From Roseovarius albus (GTDB lineage Bacteria > Pseudomonadota > Alphaproteobacteria > Rhodobacterales > Rhodobacteraceae), in NCBI RefSeq assembly GCF_900172335.1, contig NZ_FWFX01000006.1:124001-188000 (forward strand): a stretch of DNA of 64,000 nucleotides, given 5' to 3'. This document shows positions 62,221-64,000 of the stretch, in pieces. The translations under genes and the position numbers were made by a program. Each line of letters begins with the position of its first letter. Position 1 is the first letter of the stretch. The notes beneath the pieces were generated by a model. That model had not been told where the DNA came from. It worked only from the letters and a program-made list of their open reading frames with translations, and made no database searches.

Positions 62221-63266
62221 AAACCAGTGATTTTGATTTCGATCTGCCGGAAGAGTTGATTGCGGTGCGGCCAGCGCGCCCGCGGCGAGCGGCAAGGTTG
62301 TTGGTGGCACAGGGAGCGCAGATCACCGATAGCACCGTGGACCAGTTGGGCGATTGGCTTCTACCCGGGGATCGGTTGGTGTTGAACGACACCAAGGTCA
62401 TTCCAGCACGCTTGCAAGGTGTGCGGTCCCGGATGAGCCCACAGGGACGGACCGAGGCACGGATGGAAGTCACCTTGCTGAGCCCAGAGACAGATGGCAC
62501 GTGGCGGGCGATGATCAAGCCGCTAAAGAAGATCCGCGAAGGAGAGGTTATTCAATTCGAAGCCGGGCTTGAGGCGGAGTTGACGGATAAGCCGGACGGG
62601 CAAGGAGTACTGCGCTTTAACATGACGGGGGATGACTTCGACGCAGCATTGACTGAGATAGGCTCAATGCCGTTGCCGCCCTATATCGCGGCAAAGCGTG
62701 CTGCGGATGAACAAGACCACGAAGACTACCAGACGGTGTTTGCCGAGAACTCCGGGGCTGTTGCCGCCCCGACGGCATCTTTGCATTTTGATGAGGCTTT
62801 GCTGGCCGAGCTTGCGGACAAGGGCGTGCAGTTTACCCATGTGACACTGCACGTCGGGGCGGGGACATTCTTGCCTGTGAAAGTCGAGGATGTAACTACG
62901 CACAAGATGCACGCCGAATGGGGACATGTAAGCGCGCAGGCCGCTGAGGAAATCCGCCAGACCAAGGCCAATGGCGGCCGGGTGATCCCGGTGGGGACCA
63001 CAGCCTTGCGCTTGATTGAAAGTGCTGCACGAGGTAGGGAGATTGAGCCCTGGCAGGGCGAGACGGATATTTTCATATATCCTGGATTCACGTTTCAAGT
63101 GGCGGATGCGTTGATGACCAATTTTCATTTGCCGCGCTCGACGCTGATGATGTTGGTTTCGGCCCTAATTGGATCGGAAGAGATCCGGCAAATTTATGCC
63201 CATGCGATTGCACAAAAGTATCGTTTTTTCTCTTACGGGGATTCTTCGCTGTTGATCCCGACCTGA
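62217..63266 (+). CDS. queA: S-adenosylmethionine:tRNA ribosyltransferase-isomerase
   Basis: 349 residues. It attaches the ribosyl part of S-adenosylmethionine to 7-aminomethyl-7-deazaguanine in tRNA, a late queuosine step. Markers are [84 protein letters not shown] and [19 protein letters not shown]. The ATG overlaps the stop of the YhdP-like gene. Confidence 0.97.
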   Translation: MKTSDFDFDLPEELIAVRPARPRRAARLLVAQGAQITDSTVDQLGDWLLPGDRLVLNDTKVIPARLQGVRSRMSPQGRTEARMEVTLLSPETDGTWRAMIKPLKKIREGEVIQFEAGLEAELTDKPDGQGVLRFNMTGDDFDAALTEIGSMPLPPYIAAKRAADEQDHEDYQTVFAENSGAVAAPTASLHFDEALLAELADKGVQFTHVTLHVGAGTFLPVKVEDVTTHKMHAEWGHVSAQAAEEIRQTKANGGRVIPVGTTALRLIESAARGREIEPWQGETDIFIYPGFTFQVADALMTNFHLPRSTLMMLVSALIGSEEIRQIYAHAIAQKYRFFSYGDSSLLIPT

Positions 63267-63368
63267 AACGGTGCGACGGGGCGGTGTTGGCGGCAAGTGA
63301 GTCGCGGATAAGCCAGATCATTGCGTGGGCGTCGCTAAGATAGCGCGACACGAAACGGGAGACCCGAG

Positions 63369-64000
63369 ATGTTGAGAGTGATCACCAGCACCTGGCCGCT
63401 GTTTATGGGCATCATGTTCCTGCAGGTTGGCAACGGCATGCAAAGCACGCTGTTGGGCATCCGGGGCAACCTCGAAGGCTTTGGCACATTCGAGATGTCG
63501 CTGGTTATGGCCGGATATTTCGTGGGCTTCCTGTTTGGGTCTCGCATCACACCGGATATGATCCGCCGAGTCGGGCATGTGCGGGTGTTTGCGGCGCTTG
63601 GCTCGCTCTTGTCAGCGGTGGTGGTTCTGTTCCCGGCGCTGACCGATCCGCTGTTTTGGGGCATCGGACGGGTGATGGTCGGGTTCTGTTTTTCTGGCAT
63701 CTATGTGACGGCGGAAAGCTGGCTCAATGAAGCCGCCGAGAACGAGAACCGCGGCAAGGCGCTTTCGCTTTATATCATTATGCAGATGGTTGGCCTGATC
63801 ACAGCGCAATATCTGCTGGTTCTGGGCGATCCGGGTGGCTTTATCCTGTTTATCATCCCATCAGTTCTGATTTCATTGTCGTTTGCGCCGATTTTGCTGT
63901 CGGTCAGCCCGACACCGGCGTTTTCAACATCGAAACCGTTGAGTCTTAAGCAGATTATGAAAATTTCCCCGTTGGGATGTGTGGGCATGTTCTTACTTGG
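63369..64000 (+). CDS. MFS transporter, partial at window edge
   Basis: About 210 residues are visible from the ATG at 63369 (GGGAG seven bases upstream), then the window ends. Hydrophobic segments include PLFMGIMFLQVGNGMQSTLLGIRG, MSLVMAGYFVGFLFGSRI, VFAALGSLLSAVVVLFPAL and FILFIIPSVLISLSFAPILL, with GKALSLYIIMQMVGLITAQ. The pattern (FMGIMFLQVGNGMQSTLL, TAESWLN) is that of the YcaD-type MFS subfamily. Substrate unknown. Confidence 0.85.
   Translation, partial: MLRVITSTWPLFMGIMFLQVGNGMQSTLLGIRGNLEGFGTFEMSLVMAGYFVGFLFGSRITPDMIRRVGHVRVFAALGSLLSAVVVLFPALTDPLFWGIGRVMVGFCFSGIYVTAESWLNEAAENENRGKALSLYIIMQMVGLITAQYLLVLGDPGGFILFIIPSVLISLSFAPILLSVSPTPAFSTSKPLSLKQIMKISPLGCVGMFLL

Overview
The window looks like a chromosomal segment from a marine alphaproteobacterium of the Roseobacter group (Rhodobacterales). 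The evidence is a complete gene transfer agent (GTA) structural cluster in the Rhodobacter capsulatus order, a pyruvate dehydrogenase operon with lipoyl domains on both E1-beta and E2, a LuxR/LuxI pair, a pyrrolysine-free trimethylamine methyltransferase homologue, and generally GC-rich coding sequence. The assignment rests on gene content and order; no database search was possible.

Layout. 1-2.3 kb (minus): a MoxR / DUF58 / DUF4381 block, cut by the window edge. 2.7-4.1 kb: trigger factor. 4.1-5.7 kb (minus): quorum-sensing luxR then luxI. 6-7.2 kb (minus): ribosomal operon rpsF-rpsR-rplI. 7.5-9.4 kb: a secreted YceI protein converging on a cytochrome b561-YceI fusion. 9.6-15.3 kb: fabD, fabG, acpP, a divergent hisA-like gene, fabF and mltG. 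15.3-18.1 kb: a DMT transporter with a divergent LysR regulator, and an exported protein of unknown function.

18.3-33.2 kb is the GTA cluster (g1 to g15, with g3.5 and g10.1). Many of its junctions overlap by ATGA. A less GC-rich DUF4375 (DMP19-like) gene and a palindrome-rich repeat lie between the large terminase and the portal gene. 33.2-34.9 kb: a DksA/TraR-type zinc finger protein, cysE, and a small membrane protein. 35.1-39.2 kb (minus): pdhA-pdhB-pdhC and an FtsB-like protein. 39.3-42.7 kb: an AidB-like acyl-CoA dehydrogenase and an MttB-family methyltransferase with a possible short upstream ORF. 42.8-47.8 kb: soxR facing a VOC protein across a promoter of SoxR type (19-bp spacer), then cysS, a 35-codon ORF coupled at both ends, a citramalate-synthase-like gene and a squalene/phytoene-synthase-family gene.

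47.9-55.2 kb is the most accessory part. It holds an HNH endonuclease, a membrane protein with ten 41-residue repeats, a LysR/cupin pair, a chromate-resistance pair (rhodanese-ChrB and ChrA) and a PACE efflux protein. 55.4-58.8 kb (minus): bactofilin with an M23 peptidase, a DUF455 ferritin-like protein and a Bcp-type peroxiredoxin. 58.8-64 kb: a YhdP/AsmA-like giant protein, queA, and the start of an MFS transporter.

The observations most worth a second look are the DMP19-like insertion in the GTA cluster, the translationally coupled small ORF between cysS and the citramalate synthase gene, a cysteine-rich candidate leader peptide before cysS, the ten-repeat membrane protein, and the SoxR promoter. 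No tRNA, rRNA, CRISPR array or intact transposase was recognised.
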